From Lewinellaceae bacterium (lineage in GTDB: Bacteria; Bacteroidota; Bacteroidia; Chitinophagales; Saprospiraceae), in assembly GCA_020636135.1 (NCBI GenBank), contig JACJYK010000001.1:1474501-1538500 (forward strand): 64,000 nt of DNA. Reading direction: 5' to 3'. The position numbers and the translations under genes were made by a program. The notes beneath the pieces are model-generated. The model did not search any database, had not been told where the DNA came from, and saw only the letters and a list, made by a program, of their open reading frames with translations. Positions 17,309-24,773 of this stretch are shown here, in pieces; within the stretch, counting starts at the first letter, position 1; every line of letters begins with the position of its first letter.

Positions 17309-17722
17309 TTATTTTTTATACTGGTCTACCAATTTCTGAGCGGATTCCATACTGGAAGTCATGGCTTCACCTACCACCTTTATGGACTCCTTTTTATCGT
17401 CAAGGTAACGCAGGGCTTCACTTTTATCGGTTCCAGCCTCCGGCTTCTTGAACTGATTCATCCACTCCCACATACCTTCTTCTGCATCTCCCAGTTGTTT
17501 GAGGCATGACTGCAAAGAATCAAGGCCGGACTGGCTGATGGTGCTGTCTTTGACAATTTCCTGAAGGGTCATTTCAAGCCCGCTCATGGTACTCATCTGC
17601 GGCATCACTTCATCGTGCAGAGCCAATACCTGTGCATAGGCATTCTCTATGGCATGATCTTCCTGGCAACTGAAAACTGCCATTAAAAGAAACAATACCC
17701 CAATTTGGTATCCTGTTTTCAT
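17309..17722 (-). CDS. Helical lipoprotein of unknown function, first gene of the SCO operon
   Basis: The start at 17722 (MKTGYQIGVLFLLMAVFSC) gives a lipoprotein signal. An in-frame ATG at 17818 would add 32 residues and overlap the divergent cryptochrome gene. The mature part, about 119 residues, is almost entirely amphipathic helix (ENAYAQVLALHDEVMPQMSTMSGLEMTLQ) with clustered Met (MPQMSTMSGLEM) and acidic residues. The Met-rich helix and its place before SCO make a copper-binding role possible, but this is inference. I recognise no named domain. Confidence 0.8.
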   Translation of the reverse strand: MKTGYQIGVLFLLMAVFSCQEDHAIENAYAQVLALHDEVMPQMSTMSGLEMTLQEIVKDSTISQSGLDSLQSCLKQLGDAEEGMWEWMNQFKKPEAGTDKSEALRYLDDKKESIKVVGEAMTSSMESAQKLVDQYKK

Positions 17723-17805
17723 GGTCCTGGTAATTTGCTGCAATTTTAAAACAAATTGTATTAAAGCAGGTTGATTAGATAGCACGGTTTCTATACTTCC
17801 CGGGT

Positions 17806-19218
17806 ATGAAAAGAGCATTGGTGTGGTTTAGACAAGATTTGCGCTTACACGATAATGAGGCGCTCCAGGATGCCTTGGAGTCGGCTGACGAGGTATTCGG
17901 AGTGTACGTATTTGACACCCGGAATTTTAAGGGAAAAACCAGGTTTGGCTTCCCCAAGACTGGGGAACATCGTGCCCGGTTCATTATCCAGGCCGTAGCC
18001 GATCTTAGAAATCAGTTGCAAAAATTAGGCTCGGATCTGGTTGTCCGGACAGGCCATCCGGAAAATGAACTCTTCGATCTGGCCAAGGCATTGAAAACCA
18101 ATTGGGTCTTTTGTAACCGGGAACGGACCCGGGAAGAAGTGCTGGTTCAGGATGCCCTTGAACAGCGTCTGTGGTCTATAGGACAGGAAGTGCGCTATTC
18201 GCGGGGGAAGATGCTCTATTATACGGCGGACCTGCCCTTTCCGGTCACGCACGCACCCGATGCATTTACCCAGTTTCGGAAAGAAACCGAACCCATTACC
18301 CCCGTGCGCAAGCCCTTGCCTGACATGGTTCAGGATCTCCCTCCTCTGCCTGCTCATCTGGAAGCCGGCACTTTACCTCAATTTAGTGATTTTCATCTGT
18401 CCGAAACTCCGGGGACATTTCTTCCGGGCGGTGAATCGGCGGCACTGGAACGCTTAAATCATTACCTGTGGGAGACACGATCGATTGATCATTACAAGGA
18501 AAGTCATAATATATTCGACGGGGTGGACGCATCGAGCCACTTCTCTGCCTATCTTTCACAAGGATGTCTGTCGCCAAAGACTGTCTACTGGAAGGTGAAA
18601 GAATATGAATCCGCTTTTGGATCGAGCGCCTCAACAGAGGCATTAATCCATGAGTTGCTGTGGAGGGACTACTACCGCTTGATGGCCAAGAAACATGGCA
18701 ACCTGATTTTTCAGCAACAGGGAATCCGTGGCCATCGGGTGTCTGGTTTGCGGGACTGGGAATTGCTACATCAATGGATCTCCGGCAAAACAGGTATTCC
18801 GGTTGTCGATGCAAACATGCGGTATTTCCGGCAGTTTGGATTTATGTCCGATCGCGGTCGTCAGCTGGTATCCGGTTTCCTGGTCCATGACTTGAAGCTG
18901 GATTGGCTGCTGGGCGCTGAATATTTCGAATCCCAGTTAATTGACTACGATCCCTGTTCAAATTATGGAAATTGGCAGCAGGTCGCCGGCATTGGGCCAG
19001 ATTTGCGGGAAGAGCGCAGTTTTAATTTATACAGCCAGGCAAAGCGGTATGATCCCCGGGGCGATTTTGTGCGGGACTGGGTACCGGAACTGGCCCGTCT
19101 GGAAGGCGCAACCATCCATCTTCCCGATCAGGCTGACCAGGAGGTCCTACGTGGGGCAGGGATTCGCCTGGGGATCACTTATCCATTTCCATTGATTGAA
19201 ACCGACCGCTGGATCTAG
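17806..19218 (+). CDS. DASH-type cryptochrome
   Basis: The 470-residue protein has a photolyase N-terminal alpha/beta domain (residues 1-135, MKRALVWFRQDLRLHDNEAL), which binds the antenna cofactor. The helical FAD domain spans about 200-470 and includes LLWRDYYRLMAKKHG, TGIPVVDANMRYFRQFGFMSDRGRQLVSGFLVHDL and CSNYGNWQQVAGIGPD. The FDTRNFKGKTRFGFPKTG segment near residue 40 and the NYGNWQ motif are typical of CRY-DASH. Known members repair cyclobutane dimers in single-stranded DNA and may also signal. It is divergent from the SCO operon and overlaps the lolD-type gene by 4 nt at the stop codons (CTAG). Confidence 0.93.
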   Translation: MKRALVWFRQDLRLHDNEALQDALESADEVFGVYVFDTRNFKGKTRFGFPKTGEHRARFIIQAVADLRNQLQKLGSDLVVRTGHPENELFDLAKALKTNWVFCNRERTREEVLVQDALEQRLWSIGQEVRYSRGKMLYYTADLPFPVTHAPDAFTQFRKETEPITPVRKPLPDMVQDLPPLPAHLEAGTLPQFSDFHLSETPGTFLPGGESAALERLNHYLWETRSIDHYKESHNIFDGVDASSHFSAYLSQGCLSPKTVYWKVKEYESAFGSSASTEALIHELLWRDYYRLMAKKHGNLIFQQQGIRGHRVSGLRDWELLHQWISGKTGIPVVDANMRYFRQFGFMSDRGRQLVSGFLVHDLKLDWLLGAEYFESQLIDYDPCSNYGNWQQVAGIGPDLREERSFNLYSQAKRYDPRGDFVRDWVPELARLEGATIHLPDQADQEVLRGAGIRLGITYPFPLIETDRWI

Positions 19219-19886
19219 TCCAGGATCTTGCCATCCTGCATGGTCAGAACCCGGTCACAAAGCTCTGCGAGTTCCATATTATGGGTTACAATGATAAAGG
19301 TCTGTCCAAGGTCATGGGCAAGCTGACGGATCAGGGCGTGAATATCTCTGGAAGAGAGGGTATCCAGGTTGCCTGTAGGCTCATCGGCCAGGATGATATC
19401 AGGATTGTTGATCAAGGCGCGAGCGATGGCCACACGCTGCTGTTCACCTCCCGAAAGCTGAGCCGGTTTGTGGTCAAGACGATCCTCTAAACCAAGGTAG
19501 GTTAACATTTCCCTTGCCCTAGCTTCGGTTTTTGAACGGTCAGCCTGGTGAATAAGCGCCGGTATGCAGACATTTTCAAGGGCGGTGAATTCGTCAAGCA
19601 AATGATGAAACTGGAAGATGAAGCCTATTTTTTCATTCCGGAATCTTGCCAAATCATTCTTGACCAGTTTTAGGATGTTTTGCTGCCCGATGATGATCTC
19701 TCCGGATGTTGCCCGGTCAAGAGTACCGAGGAGGTGTAGCAAGGTACTCTTGCCAGCGCCTGATTTACCGACAATAGCAATGAGCTCACCTTTGCGAATA
19801 GTCAGGTCCACACCTTTCAACACATGCAATTCACCATAAAACTTCTGTACATCCTGTGCCTGGACAATGATCTCTGCTTCCTGCAT
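19215..19886 (-). CDS. lolD: ABC transporter ATP-binding protein, LolD/MacB type
   Basis: The 223-residue ATPase has Walker A GKSGAGKST (near residue 40), a Q-loop FQFHHLLDEFTA, signature LSGGEQQRVAIARAL and Walker B IILADEPTGNLD, followed by the switch histidine in IIVTHNMELA. The length and GNLD after Walker B place it in the LolD/FtsE/MacB group. The best guess is the ATPase of lipoprotein release from the inner membrane (LolCDE). The permease is not adjacent, which is common for lolD in this phylum. A role with another permease cannot be excluded. Confidence 0.88.
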   Translation of the reverse strand: MQEAEIIVQAQDVQKFYGELHVLKGVDLTIRKGELIAIVGKSGAGKSTLLHLLGTLDRATSGEIIIGQQNILKLVKNDLARFRNEKIGFIFQFHHLLDEFTALENVCIPALIHQADRSKTEARAREMLTYLGLEDRLDHKPAQLSGGEQQRVAIARALINNPDIILADEPTGNLDTLSSRDIHALIRQLAHDLGQTFIIVTHNMELAELCDRVLTMQDGKILD

Positions 19887-20032
19887 ATACTTGGGTGGAT
19901 AATTGTGATCCGACTGTAAATAAAATAAAATTTAATGCGTTATTTAAACGATTCAACGATTCAGGTGGTCTTTATGGGAGAGAAGGCCAGAAGAGTTTTG
20001 CAATAAACGACAAGGATTTGGTACATTGCTCC

Positions 20033-20040
20033 TATCTTTG
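20033..20040 (+). promoter_or_regulatory. -7 box TATCTTTG for the first glycosyltransferase
   Basis: This exact TAnnTTTG ends 29 nt before ATG 20070 in the 183-nt gap between divergent genes. No TTG is present at -33 spacing. The rest of the gap shows nothing else. Confidence 0.5.
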
Positions 20041-20069
20041 TTATCACAGGCCGGTCCGAAACCATCCAT

Positions 20070-21302
20070 ATGAAGATTCTTCAAGTCTGTAAAAAGTTTC
20101 CATATCCTCTTAAAGACGGAGAATCTATCGCCAATACGTACATCAGCCGGGCACTTCAGCAAAAAGGATGTTCCATTACCCTGCTGGCTATGAATACCAG
20201 CAAGCATTATGTAGACCTGCAACAGTTACCGGAAGATTTTGACCACTATACCCAGATTGAAACGGTATACATCGATAACAACATCTCATACATTGAGGCA
20301 TTTAAACATCTGATTCTCAATAAGTCTTACAATGTAGAACGATTTATTTCCGCTGCCTTCAAAGAAAAACTGGTGCAGCTATTACAGGATCAGGAGTACG
20401 ATGTTATCCAGCTGGAGACTGCTTATTTGTGTCCTTATATCCCGGCGATCAGGGCGAATTCAAAAGGATTGATCGTCATGCGTGCCCATAATGTGGAATA
20501 CGAGATTTGGGAGCGAATGTCGGATAACTATGCGTTTGGGCTCAGAAAATGGTATTTCCGGCACATCAGCAAGCAGTTAAAACGCTTTGAGAAAGCCTAC
20601 CTGGAAGATTATGATCTGCTGGTAACGTTCACCGAGCGGGATTTGCAGCAATACCGTAAAATGGGTTATCACGACGGGGTTCATTTATCGCCGATAGGGT
20701 TGAATCTTGAACATTATTCCGGGGGCCGCAGGTTGGCGGATCAGCCAAACAGGCGTATCGGATTTATTGGGGCATTGGATTGGATGCCCAACCAGGAGGG
20801 GCTGTTTTGGTTTATGCAGGGGATCTGGCCGAAGGTGGAGGCAAGCATGCCCGAAGTTGAATTGCACATCGCCGGAAGGAATACACCTGGCGAAGTGAAA
20901 TCACTGGGCAATGACAAAGTTATCGTTCACGGTGAGGTTTCAGATGCACTTGAATACATGCGTCAATTCCCGTTATTGATCGTCCCATTGTGCTCTGGCG
21001 GAGGGATGCGCGTTAAGATCCTTGAAGGCATGGCACTTGGCAAACTGGTAATCACGACTTCCCTGGGGGCCGAAGGCATACAGGCAACCAATGGCAAAGA
21101 GATCGTAATAGCGGATGATCCTCAGGAATTTGCTTCTGCCATACAGTACTACCTGAACCATCCGGAAGATCTAAAAGATATAGGCGAAGCTGCCCGTCAG
21201 TTCGTAGAAACCCATTTTAATAATGAACGCATCGCCCTGGAACTTCTGGAAATTTATCGTCAGGAAGTGATTAAGCACACGGTGGCTGATGTGCACACCT
21301 AA
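20070..21302 (+). CDS. GT4-family glycosyltransferase
   Basis: The 410-residue protein has the GT-B fold of the GT4 family. The N-terminal acceptor domain begins MKILQVCKKFPYPLKDGESI. The C-terminal nucleotide-sugar domain contains IGFIGALDWMPNQEGLFWF, HIAGR, VIVHGEV and the donor-site GGGMRVKILEGMALGKLVITT with its Glu. It resembles exopolysaccharide or PEP-CTERM-associated sugar transferases. The acceptor is unknown. It is followed 21 nt later by a second enzyme of the same family (start 21324), which suggests sequential steps in one cell-surface glycan. Confidence 0.9.
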   Translation: MKILQVCKKFPYPLKDGESIANTYISRALQQKGCSITLLAMNTSKHYVDLQQLPEDFDHYTQIETVYIDNNISYIEAFKHLILNKSYNVERFISAAFKEKLVQLLQDQEYDVIQLETAYLCPYIPAIRANSKGLIVMRAHNVEYEIWERMSDNYAFGLRKWYFRHISKQLKRFEKAYLEDYDLLVTFTERDLQQYRKMGYHDGVHLSPIGLNLEHYSGGRRLADQPNRRIGFIGALDWMPNQEGLFWFMQGIWPKVEASMPEVELHIAGRNTPGEVKSLGNDKVIVHGEVSDALEYMRQFPLLIVPLCSGGGMRVKILEGMALGKLVITTSLGAEGIQATNGKEIVIADDPQEFASAIQYYLNHPEDLKDIGEAARQFVETHFNNERIALELLEIYRQEVIKHTVADVHT

Positions 21303-21311
21303 AGAGATTGC

Positions 21312-21319
21312 TACCTTTG
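21312..21319 (+). promoter_or_regulatory. -7 box TACCTTTG exactly 4 nt before a GTG start
   Basis: This exact TAnnTTTG is followed by CGCG and then GTG 21324. The spacing is identical to the boxes before the TPR gene (5860) and ligD (9859). Confidence 0.5.
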
Positions 21320-21323
21320 CGCG

Positions 21324-22493
21324 GTGAAAATTTTGATCGTAGCACCTCGCATACCCTTTCCCATCGAAAAAGGCGATAAGCTTCGACTATTTCATCAGAT
21401 CCAGTTTCTAAGCCAACATCATGAGATCATCCTGATCGGACTCACCGAATCTCCGGATGATGACCTTTCGCCATTGAAGCAATGGTGTAGTGCGGTGCAT
21501 CCCATCCAGCTAAAGAAATGGCAGATTGTCTTAAATCTGGTTCGTGCTCCGGGACGGGGATTGCCGATACAGGTGGGTTATTTCTACAGCAGGCATATCA
21601 AATCTCAGATTCAACAGATCATTTTCAAACACAATCCGGATGTTATCTATACGCAGCTGATTCGCTCCGCTATGTATACCCGCAATTTACCTTTTCCGAA
21701 GGTGATTGACTTTATGGATTGTTTTTCTCTGAACACGGAAAGACGCGCTAAGCAGTCTTCCCTTGCCGAACGATGGTTTTGGCATTGGGAGAGCAGACAA
21801 GTACGGCGTTTTGAAAAACATTGTTTTTTTGATTACGATGCCCAGGTCATCATTTCTGAATTCGACCGCCTGGCCATGCCTTTGCATGCAAAACACCGCA
21901 TGCAGGTTATTCCTAACGGGATTGATACCGCCTATTACCAGCCTCGTCCTTCGGTTACTAAACGGGTGGATGTGTTGTTTGCCGGAAATATGGGGTATTA
22001 CCCCAACATCAAGGCTGCACAATACCTGATCGGGGAAATCAAACCCTTAATTACTAATAAAATGAGGTGGCAGATCGCCGGAGCCCGCCCGGACCCAAAA
22101 GTGAAACGACTTGCGGCGCCGGACATTGAAGTGACCGGTTGGATAGAAGATATCCGTTCTTCCTATGCCGAAGCAAGACTATTTGTGGCGCCGATATGGG
22201 AAGGGGCAGGACTGCAAAACAAGATCCTGGAAGCGATGTCAATGGGGTTACCCACCATCACAACACCCACCGTCAATAATTCCATTCAGGGCATACCGGG
22301 ACAGCACCTGATGGTAGCACAAAACCCCGCAGAATTCAGGGATGCTATCCGGACCTTATTAGAAGATGAAGCGTATTACCTGCAAATAGCAGAAAATGGA
22401 CGTAATTTTGTGCGGAACCATTATCAGTGGAACTTGTTTAATGAACAACTTGAAAACTTGTTAGTGCATGTCGGTCAGTCTAACGAATCATGA
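21324..22493 (+). CDS. GT4-family glycosyltransferase (GTG start)
   Basis: The 389-residue GT-B enzyme starts at GTG 21324, giving the typical MKILIVAPRIPFPIEKGDKLRLFHQI opening in parts. The C-terminal donor domain includes VLFAGNMGYYPNIKAAQYL, WQIAGARP, IEVTGWIEDIR and GAGLQNKILEAMSMGLPTITTP. It is close in architecture to the upstream enzyme and to the sugar transferases of EpsH1/PEP-CTERM loci, although no such locus is visible here. Its end overlaps ribB by 26 nt, which suggests a shared transcript by position rather than function. Confidence 0.88.
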   Translation: MKILIVAPRIPFPIEKGDKLRLFHQIQFLSQHHEIILIGLTESPDDDLSPLKQWCSAVHPIQLKKWQIVLNLVRAPGRGLPIQVGYFYSRHIKSQIQQIIFKHNPDVIYTQLIRSAMYTRNLPFPKVIDFMDCFSLNTERRAKQSSLAERWFWHWESRQVRRFEKHCFFDYDAQVIISEFDRLAMPLHAKHRMQVIPNGIDTAYYQPRPSVTKRVDVLFAGNMGYYPNIKAAQYLIGEIKPLITNKMRWQIAGARPDPKVKRLAAPDIEVTGWIEDIRSSYAEARLFVAPIWEGAGLQNKILEAMSMGLPTITTPTVNNSIQGIPGQHLMVAQNPAEFRDAIRTLLEDEAYYLQIAENGRNFVRNHYQWNLFNEQLENLLVHVGQSNES

Positions 22494-23586
22494 GATTCTT
22501 TTAAATACAGTGGAGGAAGCAATAGCAGATATCAAAGCTGGCAAGGTGGTGATCGTCGTGGATGATGAAGACCGTGAAAATGAAGGGGATTTCATCTGTG
22601 CCGCGCAATGTGTGACACCGGAAATTATCAATTTTATGGCGACGCATGGACGTGGTCTGATCTGTGCACCGCTGGATGAAAGAAGGGTGGAAGAACTGGG
22701 TTTGCCCATGATGGTACAGGATAACACGGCATTGCATGAGACGGCATTTACCGTTTCTATTGATCTCATTGGCCATGGATGTACGACTGGAATTTCTGCA
22801 CACGACCGCGCTTCCTGTGTGCGAGCCCTGGTCGACCCGAAAGTAAAGTCGGAGGATTTCGCCCGTCCCGGACATATATTTCCGCTTAAAGCCAAGACTG
22901 GCGGGGTATTGCGCCGAACCGGGCACACTGAGGCCGCCATCGATCTGGCCCGGCTGGCAGGATTTTACCCGGCTGGCGTTCTGGTCGAAATACTCAATGA
23001 AGATGGGACAATGGCCCGGCTACCCCAGCTGATTGAAATTGCCGCCAGGCATGACCTCAAAGTGATTTCGATCAAAGACCTGGTTTCTTACCGGATGCGG
23101 CATGAACGCATCGTGAATGAAGTATATTCAACTCATCTCGATACCCAGTTCGGACAACTTGAAGTTAAAGTATTTAACCAGATTACCACCGGAGACACTC
23201 ACCTGGCTGTCATTCGAGGCAATATCAAAAACCATGAGCCGGTATTGGTGCGGGTACACTCCTCTATGGGAACAGGCGATTTGCTGGCTAACTTGCTGGA
23301 TGACAACAGCCAGGTAATGCAGAAAGCCATGGATCGCATCGTGGAGGAAGGAACCGGAGTCATCTTGTTCATGCGCCATGGTGATGGAGAATCCATCATC
23401 AACCAATTGAAGAATTGGACCGGGCAGACCGTTCCGCACGGCGCTCCCCAACGAGACTTTGGCATCGGTGCCCAGATACTTCGTGAGCTGAATATTTGCA
23501 AGATCAAATTACTGAGCCGTCATCCGCGCAAACGCATTGGATTAGAGGGATATGGACTGGAAATTGTAGAAGTGGTTCAGTTATAA
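22468..23586 (+). CDS. ribB: 3,4-dihydroxy-2-butanone-4-phosphate synthase fused to a degenerate GTP cyclohydrolase II domain
   Basis: The 372-residue protein has the RibBA layout. Residues 10-205 form the DHBP synthase domain and look fully active (VDDEDRENEG, GCTTGISAHDRA, RPGHIFPLKAK, GGVLRRTGHTEAAIDLARLAG). This half makes the four-carbon unit of riboflavin from ribulose 5-phosphate. Residues about 213-372 align with GTP cyclohydrolase II but have lost its active site. The zinc motif normally holding three Cys reads HSSMGTGDLLANLLDDNS (264-281) with none, and the usual RQEGRGIGL loop reads RHGDGESII. The GTP-opening step must therefore come from another ribA gene. The start at 22468 overlaps the previous gene by 26 nt. 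Confidence 0.93.
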   Translation: MSVSLTNHEILLNTVEEAIADIKAGKVVIVVDDEDRENEGDFICAAQCVTPEIINFMATHGRGLICAPLDERRVEELGLPMMVQDNTALHETAFTVSIDLIGHGCTTGISAHDRASCVRALVDPKVKSEDFARPGHIFPLKAKTGGVLRRTGHTEAAIDLARLAGFYPAGVLVEILNEDGTMARLPQLIEIAARHDLKVISIKDLVSYRMRHERIVNEVYSTHLDTQFGQLEVKVFNQITTGDTHLAVIRGNIKNHEPVLVRVHSSMGTGDLLANLLDDNSQVMQKAMDRIVEEGTGVILFMRHGDGESIINQLKNWTGQTVPHGAPQRDFGIGAQILRELNICKIKLLSRHPRKRIGLEGYGLEIVEVVQL

Positions 23587-23589
23587 GCA

Positions 23590-24651
23590 CTAGAACTCGG
23601 GGCAATAGATCCCGTCACTATCCGTGTTCCCGATAACGATGAGTGAAAACTCAATGGAACCCCGTTGACCGAATGCAGAAGCGATTCCGCTGATGTTTGT
23701 ATCATAGCTTAAACCTACCAATACTGCACCCAGCTTCAAACCTCCAAAAGCAGTCAGGCTTTCAGCTCCAAATTTTTCCATTTGATTGGTAAATCGTGTC
23801 CAGGCTCCCAGGTACAAAACCCGTGAACGGTCAGAAGTCAGGTCAAATAAAAACTGACTACCTGCCTGTAACGCCCGATGTGGACCCTGATTGATGTAGG
23901 ATACCCTGGGGGATATGGCAAATCCGTCTCCTGCCGGCATTTCAGCCTGGGCGTAACCGGTCAACCGGGTAAAAAGGTTGACTTTGTTTGGTATAACGGC
24001 GGCATCATCCAGCTGGCGGAAGAACGAGATGTTAGTCGTTGCAAAGTGGTGCATCGCAAGTCCTGTGACGAATTTAATCCCGTCAGTGGGCGATCTTCCC
24101 AGATTAAGGCCCACTGCATAATCGCTGTATCCATAATTATTTTCAGCTGCGGGCTCCTGAGTAGGGTTTGAGTATCCGGAACCTTCTAAAAACTGATCTC
24201 CAAAACGCAGGTAGTCGTAATTGACATTTTTCTGGACGATACCTGCCTGGAAGCCCAGAGAAAGAACAAGCTGGCTGGGCACATCGAGTGTCTTGTGATA
24301 GGCGCCGAAAAGGGAGATCTGGTTGGTGTTAAAATCAAATCCTCCCAATTTGTCGGCAAAAAACTGGACGCCGGCACCAACCCGATCATTGCTGAAGAAG
24401 GATTTACCTTTGAGTTTTACATTGACATCTGCGCTCAGCGCAAAGCTGGAAAAAGGATTTTCCAAAGCCATGGGCCATTGAGAACGGTAAGTCACTGACG
24501 TCCGGTAATCTCCCAGGAAAATTCCCGTCAGCGCAGGGTTTGAATACATGGGATTAGCAAATTGCTGGGAGAAATAACGGTCCTGGCCCTTTACGGAACT
24601 AAAACACACGAGCAAAACAATCGTCAAGCCGGCGAATCGTTGCATGTACAC
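23590..24651 (-). CDS. PorP/SprF family type IX secretion outer-membrane protein
   Basis: The 353-residue protein has a signal peptide ending near VKGQ and the family N-terminus QDRYFSQQFANPMYSNPALTG. A predicted beta-barrel follows, with repeated aromatic-glycine strands (YSDYAVGLNLG, VSYINQGPHRALQAGSQFLFDLT, GGLKLGAVLVGLSYDTNIS). PorP/SprF proteins are linked to T9SS secretion and gliding, often next to a T9SS-sorted adhesin. Here the nearest such protein is at 13846. The start could be ATG 24651 or 24645. A TACCTTTA box lies about 40 nt upstream. It is convergent with ribB with 3 nt between. Confidence 0.92.
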   Translation of the reverse strand: MYMQRFAGLTIVLLVCFSSVKGQDRYFSQQFANPMYSNPALTGIFLGDYRTSVTYRSQWPMALENPFSSFALSADVNVKLKGKSFFSNDRVGAGVQFFADKLGGFDFNTNQISLFGAYHKTLDVPSQLVLSLGFQAGIVQKNVNYDYLRFGDQFLEGSGYSNPTQEPAAENNYGYSDYAVGLNLGRSPTDGIKFVTGLAMHHFATTNISFFRQLDDAAVIPNKVNLFTRLTGYAQAEMPAGDGFAISPRVSYINQGPHRALQAGSQFLFDLTSDRSRVLYLGAWTRFTNQMEKFGAESLTAFGGLKLGAVLVGLSYDTNISGIASAFGQRGSIEFSLIVIGNTDSDGIYCPEF

Positions 24652-24690
24652 AGTTTATTGAATAACGATTTCAAACAGATCATATTGGCA

Positions 24691-24698
24691 TAAAGGTA
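24691..24698 (-). promoter_or_regulatory. -7 box TACCTTTA before the PorP/SprF gene
   Basis: The minus strand reads TACCTTTA 39 nt before the start. This is one base from the TAnnTTTG consensus and the same variant as at 9864, 43004 and 48448. Confidence 0.4.
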
Positions 24699-24773
24699 TT
24701 CAATTTCCATGCTCAACTTTCCTGCGTACCGACGAAAGTGTTCAGAATGGCCCGATATCTGGCGGTTAAAGCC

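Noticed and set aside
22403..22410. TAATTTTG inside the glycosyltransferase gene as a ribB promoter
   Set aside because: It lies in coding sequence with no -33 partner, and single 8-mer matches of this type are expected by chance. ribB overlaps the gene upstream, which suggests readthrough.
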